Shown here in pieces: positions 1 to 7,936 of a stretch of 23,238 nucleotides of DNA. Origin of the DNA: Fidelibacterota bacterium (GTDB lineage: Bacteria; Fidelibacterota; UBA8477); the NCBI GenBank assembly GCA_021734045.1, contig JAIPJR010000047.1, positions 1-23,238 of the forward strand, in the 5' to 3' direction. Each line of letters begins with the position of its first letter. Position 1 is the stretch's first letter. Both the position numbers and the translations under genes were made by a program. The notes under the pieces are model-generated. The model was not told the origin of the DNA and ran no database searches. It was given only the letters and a program-made list of their open reading frames with translations.

Positions 1-84
1 CTCTTTTAGATCCAGTAACAATTCCCGGATCTCCCAGGGCGGAACGATCCCCAGGATTTTCGTGTATAGTTCTTTTTCGTTCAT
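1..84 (-). CDS. ISL3-family transposase, N-terminal fragment cut by window edge
   Basis: Reading the - strand from an ATG at 84 gives 28 uninterrupted codons to the window edge, beginning MNEKELYTKILGIVPPW and continuing with a hydrophobic-charged stretch ending LLLDLKE. This matches the usual N-terminus of ISL3-family transposases (ELY..ILGI..PW..., then a beta-rich zinc-finger region), which catalyse cut-and-paste transposition through a DDE domain lying outside the window. The zinc-finger cysteines and catalytic residues cannot be seen, so intactness is unknown. The ribosome binding site is weak (TAGGG just upstream of the ATG). It is the only - strand gene and points away from the kinase gene. 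The family call rests on recall of a short motif. Confidence 0.68.
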   Translation of the reverse strand, partial: MNEKELYTKILGIVPPWEIRELLLDLKE

Positions 85-137
85 GCCCTACACTAAACAA
101 GATTCACACCCTTTTCCACTCAATTTCCCGAAGAGCC
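1..137 (-). mobile_element. Left end of an ISL3-like insertion sequence (partial)
   Basis: Upstream of the transposase start, the - strand reads GGCTCTTCGGGAAATTGAG from position 137 inward. A GG-start, GGCTCTTC-type terminus about 50 bases before the transposase ATG is what I expect of an ISL3-family terminal inverted repeat. The family usually makes 8-base target duplications, so TTAATTTA (138-145) would be one copy. The other end lies outside the window, so neither the inverted repeat partner nor the duplication can be checked here. Confidence 0.5.
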
Positions 138-225
138 TTAATTTAAAACATGACAATAATAGCCATCTTCCCCGTAATAGTCTGGATTTTCCCTTTTCCC
201 GGTTTCACAGATACTGGGAAAAACG

Positions 226-241
226 CGTGATATTTATCACG
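226..241. promoter_or_regulatory. CRP/FNR-family-like operator palindrome
   Basis: CGTGATATTTATCACG is a perfect inverted repeat with 7-base arms and a 2-base centre. It contains GTGA-N6-TCAC, the core of sites bound by CRP/FNR-superfamily regulators (CRP consensus TGTGA-N6-TCACA). It lies about 290 bases before the kinase ATG and about 90 bases outside the insertion sequence end. Its centre would be near -115 relative to a start downstream of the TATAAT at 337, which is far for direct activation; nearer weak -10 candidates (TAAAAT at 273, TATAAA at 304) would fit better. Confidence 0.4.
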
Positions 242-312
242 TGCCTCTACGGACGAGCAATAGAAAGCTGTGTAAAATATGCGGTAAAACTTGACCGAAG
301 TGCTATAAAACA

Positions 313-342
313 GCACATAACATAAATATGTTAGAATATAAT
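313..342 (+). promoter_or_regulatory. Possible sigma70-type promoter for the hybrid kinase
   Basis: TATAAT at 337-342 is a perfect -10 hexamer in an AT-rich stretch. The matching -35 position (313-318, GCACAT) is poor, so activator dependence or a different promoter is possible. Transcription from here would leave a leader of about 175 bases before the ATG at 525. Confidence 0.3.
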
Positions 343-524
343 ACGAATTATGGAATGAGTAGAATATATCTGACAATCCCGGGATAGCCGGTTGCACCAA
401 ACGTGTTTATCGCCAGAAATCTTACTACCAATACGGGGGTTAGCGGCGCTCGATTACCATCTATCAACGGTATTCAGATCAGAAAGATATTGCGCCTGCT
501 CGCCTGCCATGGATACATTCCTCT

Positions 525-3500
525 ATGGTATCACAAGAGCAGGAGACTGGCATTCAAATTCCGCAAAATTCCACCACAACAACCGGAGAGCTAATTAGAA
601 ACTCCTGGATCTACCTCCTGATCTTTTTTACTCTGTCCGCTGTAATCATCATCACAGGTAAACAGTATTATGATCAGTATGAGCAATACTTAAAGCTCAA
701 TGCGGCTGAGGAACTAACCCTCACCGCTACATTCAAGAGTAGCGAGATCGCCACCTGGTATCATGAACGGCAGGGAGACGCCAATGTCCTGCACAGGGAT
801 ACTGAATTGATTCGACTGGTGCGACAGGCGCTGATTTCACCACCGGAATCATCACAACGCCAGCGATTAATTCAACGGTTGAATGATATACAGTCCATTT
901 ACCATTATGCTCAGGTGGTTATACTTGACCAAAAACGACAAATGCTAAACCCCACCACCGATGGATTTACCCTGGTGGATGAAATTCTACAGGATAGCTT
1001 GTCTGTTCTGTTTAATCGCGGCCATATCACAACTTGGAGTATCCATAAACATGATTCGGGCGGAAAACCGCATTTGAGCATCATTATTCCGCTCATTGAT
1101 ACAGATAGTTCTAAAAAACCATTCGCGCTTCTGGTTTTAATAATGTTGCCGGAGCGTAATATTTACCCTTTGCTGAATTTCTGGCCCATTAAAACGCGTT
1201 CGGCAGAATCATTACTGGTGCAACGCAATAATAATGTAGTCACCTTTTTGAGCCAATTACGGTTCGATTCATCGGCAATACTCGACAGAGAAATACCCCT
1301 TCACGAAACTGACATACCGGCCATCATGGCGGTAACTGGTGAAAGGGGGCTTGTGGAGGGAGTGGATTACCGGGGTGAGCGGGTTATGGCTTACCTGCTG
1401 GATGTCCCGGAGACACCCTGGTATCTCGTTGCCAAAATTGACGAGTCTGAGATTTTGGAGCCCCTTCAGCAGCGGCTCACTTTGGTGATTTTTCAGGTCA
1501 GCGCACTTATTCTGGCATTAGGATTGGGGCTCGCGTTGCTGTGGCGCCACCGCCGGGCGGCATATTACAAGAAGCAGCTCGAATTGTCCGAGAAGCTCCG
1601 TTCCGCTCAGGAATCCGCAACAACCTTACTGCGTTCTATTGGAGACGCGGTGATAGCTACCGACCGGCAGGGTAAGATTATACAAATCAATCCGGTAGCA
1701 GAAAAACTTACCGGCTGGAAGGAAGAGGAGGCTCTCGGCCAGTCATTGAGTGAAGTCTTTCGAATTGTTCATCACAAAACCAGAAAGCCACTCCGCAATC
1801 CGGTTCAAAACGTCCTTACCTCCAATAAAATCGTGGAGTTGGCCAACCATACAATCCTCTTGAACCGGGCGGGGGAAGCGTACCATATCGCTGACAGTGC
1901 AGCACCGATTCGAACACCAAAAGGGGACATTGAGGGCGTAATCCTCACCTTTCGGGATGAGACGGAAAAATATCAAGCTCAGGAAAAGGTACTTGAGAGC
2001 CAACGCCAGCTATCGGTTCTAATCAACAACCTGCCCGGTTTGGTCTATCACTGCGATAATGACCCGGACTGGACCATGATCTATGTTAGCGAAGGCGTCC
2101 AAAGTCTCACCGGATACGCTCCCCGGGAATTTACAGAAACCAGGACGATCGCGTTTGGTGATTTGATTCATCCGGATGACAGGGCGTATGTCTGGAACAC
2201 TATTCAGGCATCTCTGGCTGAGAAAAAATCATATACAATAACTTATCGCATCATAACCGTAAATGGTGATGAACGTTGGGTCTGGGAGCGGGGCAGTGGC
2301 ATTTTCAATGACCAGGATGAATTGCAAAGGCTGGAAGGATTTATCACCGATATCACGGCTGAGAAAATCGCCGAAGACGCGATTCGGGCGAGCGAAGAAC
2401 GCTACCGGCTCATCTGGGACAGCACCAAAGACGGTATGCGACTAACCGACGGTGATGGCACTGTGGTGGAGGTCAATCAAGCCTTTTGTGAAATGGTGGG
2501 ACTGGCAAAGTCTGAAGTGGAAGGTCAGCCGCTGTCAGTCATGTATGGCAAAGATCATGACCGTATCATTCGCAAACATCAGGAGCGATTTCAGAATCAC
2601 ACTATCCCGGAACGCCATACCCGGGAACTGGAATTGCATAATGGTGAAAACCGGTGGTTTGAAATCTCCAATGCCTATGTCCAATTCCACGATAAACCCG
2701 AATATGTCTTGTGCGTCTTCCGTGACATTACAAAACGCAAGCGCGCGGAGGAATTAAGGCAGACTATAGAAAATCAATACCGACAGCTCTATAATTCGCT
2801 GCGGGATGCAATTCTGGTTGCTGACACCAGCCGCATGATTATCGATTGCAACCCGGCATTCTCAGAATTGTTTGGATACTCTCTGGAGGAAATTAAAGGG
2901 CACCCCACGGTGAAGGTGTACCAGAACCCCGATGAGTTTGAGACTATGGGTGCCGAGCTGCGGAAGCACATGGATGAGTTGGGGTTTGTCACCACCATTC
3001 ATTATAAAAAGAAATCCGGTGACAGCTTTGTGGGGGAAACCAGCGCCCAATACATCCGGGATTCCAAAGGGAATGTTACTGGATTTCTGGCACTGATTCG
3101 TGATGTGACGGAGCGGGAAGAATTGCTGGCTGAATTACGCCACAGCGAGGAGCACAACCGGGATCTTATTGAGCACAGCCAGGATTTGATTTGTACCCAT
3201 GCCCTGGATGGACGGTTGTTGAGCGTGAATCCGGCGGTTGTGCGGCAATTGGAATATGCTGAGTCTGAGCTCCTTAAAATGAATCTGAAGGATGCAATTG
3301 TACCGAAATACCGGGATGATTGGGATGACTACATCAACACCATTGTGGAGCATGGCCATGCAGAAGGTCTCATGGCTGTCCAGTCTAAATCGGGTGAGCG
3401 CTATATCTGGGAGTATCGCAACACACTGCGAACCGATGGCGTTTCAGAGCCCATTGTGCGTGGTGTTGCACGGGACATCACCAGACAGAAACAGATGGAA

Positions 3501-5024
3501 ATGTCGTTACGGGAGAGCGAGGAACGCTTTCGGACGCTGTATGAGAATACCACCATTGGCCTGTATCGCTCCACGCCGGGAGGTAGGATTCTCATGGCCA
3601 ATCCCACACTGGTTAAAATGTTGGGATTCGAATCGTTCGAGGAACTGGCAAAAATAGATTTAAAAGAGGAAGGTTTTTCACCCACCTATCCCCGGGATGA
3701 ATTTGTCAGGAAAATTGAAACGGAGGGCGCGGTTTCCGGATTGGAGTCCCATTGGATCCGCCAGGATGGCAGTACGATTTTTGTGAGAGAAAGCGCCCGC
3801 GTTGTGCGGGATGAGCAGGGAAACTCGCTCTATTATGATGGTTCAGTGGAGGATATTACCGACCGCAAATTGTTGGAAACCCAATTGATGCAAGCTCAAA
3901 AAATGGAGAGCATCGGGCGTCTGGCCGGTGGCATTGCTCACGATTTTAACAATATGCTTAGCATTATTAATGGCTACTCTGAGCTGTTGATGATGGAATT
4001 ACCCCCATCGAGCGACATTTTACCCAAAATTAAAGACATTCACGATGCGGGTCGTCGGGCCGCATCCCTGACTCAACACCTGTTAGCGTTCAGCAGGAAA
4101 CAGATTCTGGAAATGCGGGTTGTGAACATCAACAGCATTTTATCCGATACGGAAAAACTCCTGCGTAAAATTATCGGTGAAGATATTGACCTGGTCTTTA
4201 ATGCCGGCGCTGACATTTGGCCGGCTAAAATTGATACCGGACAATTTGAGCAGGTGATTCTGAATTTGGCGCTGAATGCGCGTGACGCCATGCCCACCGG
4301 TGGTAAACTGACTGTAGAAACCCAAAATGTGACGCTGGAAGAGGATTATTCCCATCTGCATTACGCAATTCCTGCAGGCGAGTATGTTCGCATTGCAGTG
4401 AGTGATACGGGTACCGGAATGGAACCGGAGATCATGGAGAAGGTTTTCGAGCCCTTTTTCACGACCAAAGAAAAGGGAAAGGGGACCGGCTTGGGACTGG
4501 CTACAGTATTTGGCATTATCAAGCAAAGTGAGGGCTTTATTAATGCCTATAGCGAGCCGGGTGCCGGCACGACTTTTAAAATTTACCTGCCGCGGGTTCG
4601 GGATAAGATTCAGAAACGCACGATTAAACGTAATACCCATATGAAAGTCGGCACGGAAACCATCTTGTTGGTGGAAGATGAAGAAAAGGTACGGGAAATC
4701 GCCCGGCTCATTCTGGAATCAGCCGGATATACGGCGCTGGTTGCTGAATCGGCACCCATGGCGGTGGAATGGCTACGGGATGAAGCCCAGACGATTGACC
4801 TGTTACTTACCGATGTGGTGATGCCTGAGATGAGCGGGAAGGAATTAGGTAAAATTGCCAGAGATGCCCGACCCGATTTACCCGTTCTGTACATGTCCGG
4901 CTACACGGATAATGCTATCGTGCAGCACGGGGTGTTGGATGAAGGTGTCCATTTTATCGGGAAACCCTTCTCACCAGTGGAACTCACCCGGAAAGTCAGG
5001 GGTGTGCTGGATGGACTGGCATAA
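525..5024 (+). CDS. Membrane-bound hybrid histidine kinase with six PAS domains and C-terminal receiver
   Basis: This 1499-residue sensor kinase autophosphorylates a histidine and passes the phosphate to its own receiver. Visible order: TM helix near 28-46; extracytoplasmic sensor about 47-317, possibly Cache-like (WYHERQGDA from W78); TM helix about 318-341; six PAS repeats starting near 368, 499, 629, 755, 880 and 1001; HisKA with GIAHDFNNML, phospho-acceptor H1139; HATPase_c with N-box N1251, DTGTGM from D1294 and GKGTGLGLA; receiver with phospho-acceptor D1430 (LLLTDVVMPEMSG) and conserved K1480. The sequence after the sixth PAS resembles the family in which a kinase is fused to a CheY-like receiver. 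No DNA-binding output domain is present, so a phosphotransfer partner or second regulator must lie elsewhere. The start is uncertain: no good Shine-Dalgarno precedes the ATG at 525, but no better in-frame start is seen. The gene stands alone, with 210 bases before the next gene. The signal sensed is unknown. Confidence 0.93.
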   Translation: MVSQEQETGIQIPQNSTTTTGELIRNSWIYLLIFFTLSAVIIITGKQYYDQYEQYLKLNAAEELTLTATFKSSEIATWYHERQGDANVLHRDTELIRLVRQALISPPESSQRQRLIQRLNDIQSIYHYAQVVILDQKRQMLNPTTDGFTLVDEILQDSLSVLFNRGHITTWSIHKHDSGGKPHLSIIIPLIDTDSSKKPFALLVLIMLPERNIYPLLNFWPIKTRSAESLLVQRNNNVVTFLSQLRFDSSAILDREIPLHETDIPAIMAVTGERGLVEGVDYRGERVMAYLLDVPETPWYLVAKIDESEILEPLQQRLTLVIFQVSALILALGLGLALLWRHRRAAYYKKQLELSEKLRSAQESATTLLRSIGDAVIATDRQGKIIQINPVAEKLTGWKEEEALGQSLSEVFRIVHHKTRKPLRNPVQNVLTSNKIVELANHTILLNRAGEAYHIADSAAPIRTPKGDIEGVILTFRDETEKYQAQEKVLESQRQLSVLINNLPGLVYHCDNDPDWTMIYVSEGVQSLTGYAPREFTETRTIAFGDLIHPDDRAYVWNTIQASLAEKKSYTITYRIITVNGDERWVWERGSGIFNDQDELQRLEGFITDITAEKIAEDAIRASEERYRLIWDSTKDGMRLTDGDGTVVEVNQAFCEMVGLAKSEVEGQPLSVMYGKDHDRIIRKHQERFQNHTIPERHTRELELHNGENRWFEISNAYVQFHDKPEYVLCVFRDITKRKRAEELRQTIENQYRQLYNSLRDAILVADTSRMIIDCNPAFSELFGYSLEEIKGHPTVKVYQNPDEFETMGAELRKHMDELGFVTTIHYKKKSGDSFVGETSAQYIRDSKGNVTGFLALIRDVTEREELLAELRHSEEHNRDLIEHSQDLICTHALDGRLLSVNPAVVRQLEYAESELLKMNLKDAIVPKYRDDWDDYINTIVEHGHAEGLMAVQSKSGERYIWEYRNTLRTDGVSEPIVRGVARDITRQKQMEMSLRESEERFRTLYENTTIGLYRSTPGGRILMANPTLVKMLGFESFEELAKIDLKEEGFSPTYPRDEFVRKIETEGAVSGLESHWIRQDGSTIFVRESARVVRDEQGNSLYYDGSVEDITDRKLLETQLMQAQKMESIGRLAGGIAHDFNNMLSIINGYSELLMMELPPSSDILPKIKDIHDAGRRAASLTQHLLAFSRKQILEMRVVNINSILSDTEKLLRKIIGEDIDLVFNAGADIWPAKIDTGQFEQVILNLALNARDAMPTGGKLTVETQNVTLEEDYSHLHYAIPAGEYVRIAVSDTGTGMEPEIMEKVFEPFFTTKEKGKGTGLGLATVFGIIKQSEGFINAYSEPGAGTTFKIYLPRVRDKIQKRTIKRNTHMKVGTETILLVEDEEKVREIARLILESAGYTALVAESAPMAVEWLRDEAQTIDLLLTDVVMPEMSGKELGKIARDARPDLPVLYMSGYTDNAIVQHGVLDEGVHFIGKPFSPVELTRKVRGVLDGLA

Positions 5025-5119
5025 CGCACCGGGCACGACGGATGCCAAAATTTATATTTTTCTCTAAAGTTCCCTCAAAAACGGATTGATTAATGTGAAT
5101 GCGACCAGTAACGAGCTCG

Positions 5120-5223
5120 CAGACGCTCCGTCTGGTTTGGGATTTGCTTGGAGCCCCTGAGGGGCCAGTCTATATTTGCCGCGCTTTTTTCCAGGCAAAT
5201 CTGCCCCAAGCTCAAACCGGATG
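5120..5223 (+). ncRNA. Candidate structured leader RNA with alternative helices, upstream of lysine degradation genes
   Basis: Several complementary segments are visible. Helix P1 pairs 5129-5140 with 5212-5223 (12 bp including G-U pairs) and ends directly beside the ribosome binding site AAAGGA at 5224-5229. Its 5' strand can instead pair with CAGACG at 5120-5125 (hairpin with loop CTC). Inside P1, 5141-5151 can pair with 5191-5201 (11 bp, one G-U), or those bases can form 5146-5151/5206-5211 plus 5174-5180/5194-5200. A small hairpin 5153-5157/5161-5165 with loop TGA fits either fold. A T6 run at 5185-5190 is not directly preceded by a hairpin. No known riboswitch consensus was recognised. 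A decayed inverted-repeat element is an alternative explanation. Confidence 0.4.
5174..5190 (+). repeat. Copy 1 of a short intergenic motif (ATTTGC-CGCTTTTT) in the lysine gene leader
   Basis: ATTTGCCGCGCTTTTTT resembles sequences at 13185-13201 and 22984-22999, both just upstream of tRNA genes. Here its first seven bases can also pair with GGCAAAT at 5194-5200, so it sits inside the structured leader. Function is unknown. Confidence 0.35.
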
Positions 5224-5234
5224 AAAGGATGTTC

Positions 5235-6566
5235 ATGGCTGTAAAAATCGGCATACTGAAAGAGACCAAAAATCAGTGGGAATCACGCATTCCCCTCACA
5301 CCTGACCAAATTGCGAAACTCCAATCTGAAAATCCCCACCTCCAATTTGTGATAATGCCCTCCGAACAGCGCGTCTTTGGTGAAAAGGAATTTACCGATC
5401 TGAATATTGAGATAGCAGATGACCTGGAAGAGACTCCCATCATCCTGGGTGTAAAAGAGGTGCCGATTCCCTATCTGCGACCCCGGAAAACCTATCTGTT
5501 CTTCTCTCATACCATCAAAGGCCAGGCGTATAATATGCCCATGCTGCAGCGCATTCTGGACGATGAAGCCACTCTAATTGATTATGAATTAATTAAGGAT
5601 GATTCGGGGCGTCGGCTTGTCTTCTTTGGTCGTCATGCCGGAATGGCAGGGATGATTGATTCTCTCTGGTCATTGGGTCAACGCTGGCAGGCGGAAGGCT
5701 TGGAAACGCCTCTTGCTCAACTAAAAACCGCCAAGGATTATGGCCACTCTGACGAGATTAAATCGGTCTTACAGCTCTTGAGCGAGGGACTGCCAGATTT
5801 CCTGAAAACCATCCCGCCGGTAATTGTTGGATTTACCGGTTATGGCAATGTTTCCAAAGGAGCGCAGGAGATTTTCGACATTCTGCCCCATGAAGAGATT
5901 GAGCCCGATGATCTGCCCGGTGTGGCGGCCCGTAAATCAGCCAACCGGCTTTATAAGGTTGTCTTTAAAGAAGAACATCTGGTACGACCTCGACATTATG
6001 ACGGAAAATTCAATCTCCAGGAATACTACCAGTTTCCCGAGCGGTACGTCTCGATTTTCGATCAATACACACCTTTTTTAACGGTGTTGGTGAATTGCAT
6101 CTACTGGGATACGATTTACCCGCGCCTGGTGACCAAGCATGACATCTGGAAGCTTTACCGTAACAATCCCAAGCTCAAAGTCATTGGCGATATTTCCTGT
6201 GACATTGAGGGCGCAATTGAATGCAATGTGGGCGCCACCGATAGCGGCGATCCGGTTTATGTCTATTTGCCGGAGGAGGATCGGCGCCAGATGGGAGTGG
6301 AAGGGCGCGGCCCTGTTATCATGGCCGTGGATAATCTTCCTACCGAACTGCCCCGGGAATCTTCCCGGGCGTTTGGTGAGGCACTGATGCCCTTTATTCC
6401 GGCGTTGGCAAAATGCGATTACAGCAAGCCCTTTGAGGAGCTAAGCCTCCCACCAGAGTTGAAACGAGCTGTCATTACCCATCAGGGACGCCTCACACCC
6501 GATTTCGAATATCTGGCCAATTATCTGGAAACTGACAGGCACACGATTGGATTTTTCAATGGCTGA
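5235..6566 (+). CDS. Lysine-2-oxoglutarate reductase (saccharopine dehydrogenase, lysine-forming type)
   Basis: This enzyme condenses L-lysine with 2-oxoglutarate and reduces the adduct with NADPH to saccharopine, the first step of the saccharopine route of lysine degradation. The 443-residue protein aligns along its length with the N-terminal half of animal and plant AASS/LKR. It has an AlaDH/PNT-like N-terminal domain (GILKETKNQWESRIPLTP), FFSHTIKGQAYNMPML, LIDYELI, and a Rossmann segment GFTGYGNVSKGAQ near residues 199-211. YISCDIEGAIE-type and VDNLPTELP motifs follow. I chose the ATG at 5235 because AAAGGA sits 5 bases upstream; an in-frame extension to 5148 would run through the structured leader and adds nothing family-like, and ATG 5229 overlaps the ribosome binding site. 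It overlaps the next gene by 8 bases (ATGGCTGA), implying translational coupling. Confidence 0.9.
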   Translation: MAVKIGILKETKNQWESRIPLTPDQIAKLQSENPHLQFVIMPSEQRVFGEKEFTDLNIEIADDLEETPIILGVKEVPIPYLRPRKTYLFFSHTIKGQAYNMPMLQRILDDEATLIDYELIKDDSGRRLVFFGRHAGMAGMIDSLWSLGQRWQAEGLETPLAQLKTAKDYGHSDEIKSVLQLLSEGLPDFLKTIPPVIVGFTGYGNVSKGAQEIFDILPHEEIEPDDLPGVAARKSANRLYKVVFKEEHLVRPRHYDGKFNLQEYYQFPERYVSIFDQYTPFLTVLVNCIYWDTIYPRLVTKHDIWKLYRNNPKLKVIGDISCDIEGAIECNVGATDSGDPVYVYLPEEDRRQMGVEGRGPVIMAVDNLPTELPRESSRAFGEALMPFIPALAKCDYSKPFEELSLPPELKRAVITHQGRLTPDFEYLANYLETDRHTIGFFNG

Positions 6567-7893
6567 AATGACACACCAAATTCTCATTCTGGGCGCCGGC
6601 CTGGTTTCCGGCCCCATTGTGGAACTCCTTTTGAATGACAATGATTTTCGGGTCACCCTGGCTGATATTGATGTGGGTCATGCGGAAAAATTACTCAAAG
6701 GTCATTCCCATGGGAAAGCGGTGAAATTGGATATTGGGAATGAGGAGGCATTACAGAAATTGATAAACCCGTCATCTGTGGTGGTATCCTTAGTGCCCTA
6801 CACACTCCATCCCACCGTTGCACGGGCTTGTATTAAAGCCAAAGTCCCCTTGGTGACAGCCTCCTATGTCTCACCGGCAATGCGGGACCTGGACCAGGCG
6901 GCGCGTGCAGCGGGGATCATCCTGCTGAATGAAATCGGACTGGATCCGGGCATTGATCATATGACGGCCATGCGCATTATCCACGCAATTCTCGCAAAAG
7001 GGGGCACTGTCAGCCGATTCTACTCATACTGTGGCGGTTTGCCAGCCCCTGAAGCCAACAACAATCCTTTCGGTTATAAGTTTTCCTGGAGTCCCAAAGG
7101 TGTTCTCCTGGCCGGGAAAAACGATGCCCATTATCTGAAAGATGGTGAGCAGGTGGATGTTGTGGGTGACGAGCTGTTTCAGCACAATTGGGAGGTGACA
7201 CTGCCTTCCGGTGAGGTTTATCAGACCTACCCAAACCGCGACTCCCTGAGCTACATCAATACCTATGGTCTGGATGGCATTCAAACCATGTTCCGGGGTA
7301 CGCTCCGCAATGCCAACTGGTGTGAAACCATGGATGTTGTTAAAAAACTTGGGTTTCTGAATGATGCAGAAACCCAAATGGGTACCAATTTCTCCCCGCG
7401 AGCGCTCACAGCGAAAATTTCAGGACTTTCAGCGTCAGACCTGGAAACCGAAGTCGCGGGAAAATTCCAACTTGATGAAGGCGGCGCTGAGATGAGCGCC
7501 CTTCAGTGGCTGGGATTGTTTGATGCTAAGAACCGGCAATGGCAGGCACAGACACCCATCGATTGTCTCACAGAATTGATGCTGGAAAAAATGTCCTACG
7601 CGCCCGGTGAGCGGGATATGGTGGTGCTGCATCATGAATTTGAAGCCGATTTTCCGGACGGGCGAAAAAAATACCTCTCCACACTGAAAGATTTTGGAAT
7701 CCCGGATGGTCACACCGCCATGGCGCGTACCGTTACTCTGCCGGTAGGTATTGCGGTGAAGCTCATCGCCGGCGGACAGATCACTGCCACCGGTGTCCAG
7801 ATTCCGGTAATCCCGGAAATTTACGAGCCCGTATTGACGGAATTGGAGAAACTGGGTGTGGCATTTGATGAGCAGGAAATTTCATTAGATTGA
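6559..7893 (+). CDS. Saccharopine dehydrogenase (glutamate-forming)
   Basis: This enzyme oxidises saccharopine with NAD+ to L-glutamate and 2-aminoadipate 6-semialdehyde, the second step of the pathway. The 444-residue protein matches the C-terminal half of AASS and yeast Lys9. It has an N-terminal Rossmann motif ILILGAGLVSGPIVELL (about residues 8-24), SLVPYTLHP, VTASYVSPAM, NEIGLDPGIDHM, YCGGLPAPEANNNPFGYKFSW split over about 21 residues, YPNRDS and TMFRGTLR, all typical of the family. The start is taken as ATG 6559, which overlaps the upstream stop; TTG 6547 and ATG 6568 (TGAAATG) are alternatives, and no strong Shine-Dalgarno decides between them. In animals and plants both activities are fused in one polypeptide; here they are two coupled genes, in the same order as the fused domains. 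Confidence 0.93.
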   Translation: MAEMTHQILILGAGLVSGPIVELLLNDNDFRVTLADIDVGHAEKLLKGHSHGKAVKLDIGNEEALQKLINPSSVVVSLVPYTLHPTVARACIKAKVPLVTASYVSPAMRDLDQAARAAGIILLNEIGLDPGIDHMTAMRIIHAILAKGGTVSRFYSYCGGLPAPEANNNPFGYKFSWSPKGVLLAGKNDAHYLKDGEQVDVVGDELFQHNWEVTLPSGEVYQTYPNRDSLSYINTYGLDGIQTMFRGTLRNANWCETMDVVKKLGFLNDAETQMGTNFSPRALTAKISGLSASDLETEVAGKFQLDEGGAEMSALQWLGLFDAKNRQWQAQTPIDCLTELMLEKMSYAPGERDMVVLHHEFEADFPDGRKKYLSTLKDFGIPDGHTAMARTVTLPVGIAVKLIAGGQITATGVQIPVIPEIYEPVLTELEKLGVAFDEQEISLD

Positions 7894-7936
7894 CCAGAAA
7901 GACGACTGAAAAGGTTAAAAGAAACGAGGGCAGATT

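Larger units (their letters stand above)
138..524. other. AT-rich intergenic region upstream of the hybrid kinase
   Basis: This stretch separates the insertion sequence end from the kinase gene. The short open frames on both strands have no recognisable protein features and no good ribosome binding site, so I do not call a gene. It holds a 16-base CRP/FNR-like palindrome (226-241), a possible -10 box (337-342) and a 10-bp imperfect stem (194-203 with 213-222, 9-base loop) that lacks a U-tract. No RNA family was recognised. The final 120 bases before the ATG contain no clear promoter. Confidence 0.6.

Noticed and set aside
194-222. 10-bp imperfect hairpin (194-203 with 213-222) as a terminator
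   Set aside because: No U-tract follows on the + strand and no convincing one on the - strand, so it is only noted as an imperfect inverted repeat.
143-400. 85-codon - strand open frame across the intergenic region
   Set aside because: Composition is that of AT-rich noncoding DNA (many Tyr/Phe/Ile); it crosses the palindrome and promoter region and has no family features.
392-598. Short + strand open frames (392-598, 403-594) upstream of the kinase
   Set aside because: They overlap the kinase start, have no ribosome binding site and show no protein-like or family features.
4140-4640. 166-codon - strand open frame inside the kinase gene
   Set aside because: It is a shadow of the HisKA/HATPase coding sequence, with no independent start signal or family features.
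5148-5234. 29-codon N-terminal extension of lysine-ketoglutarate reductase
   Set aside because: It has no counterpart in the family and runs through the structured leader; a good ribosome binding site places the start at 5235.
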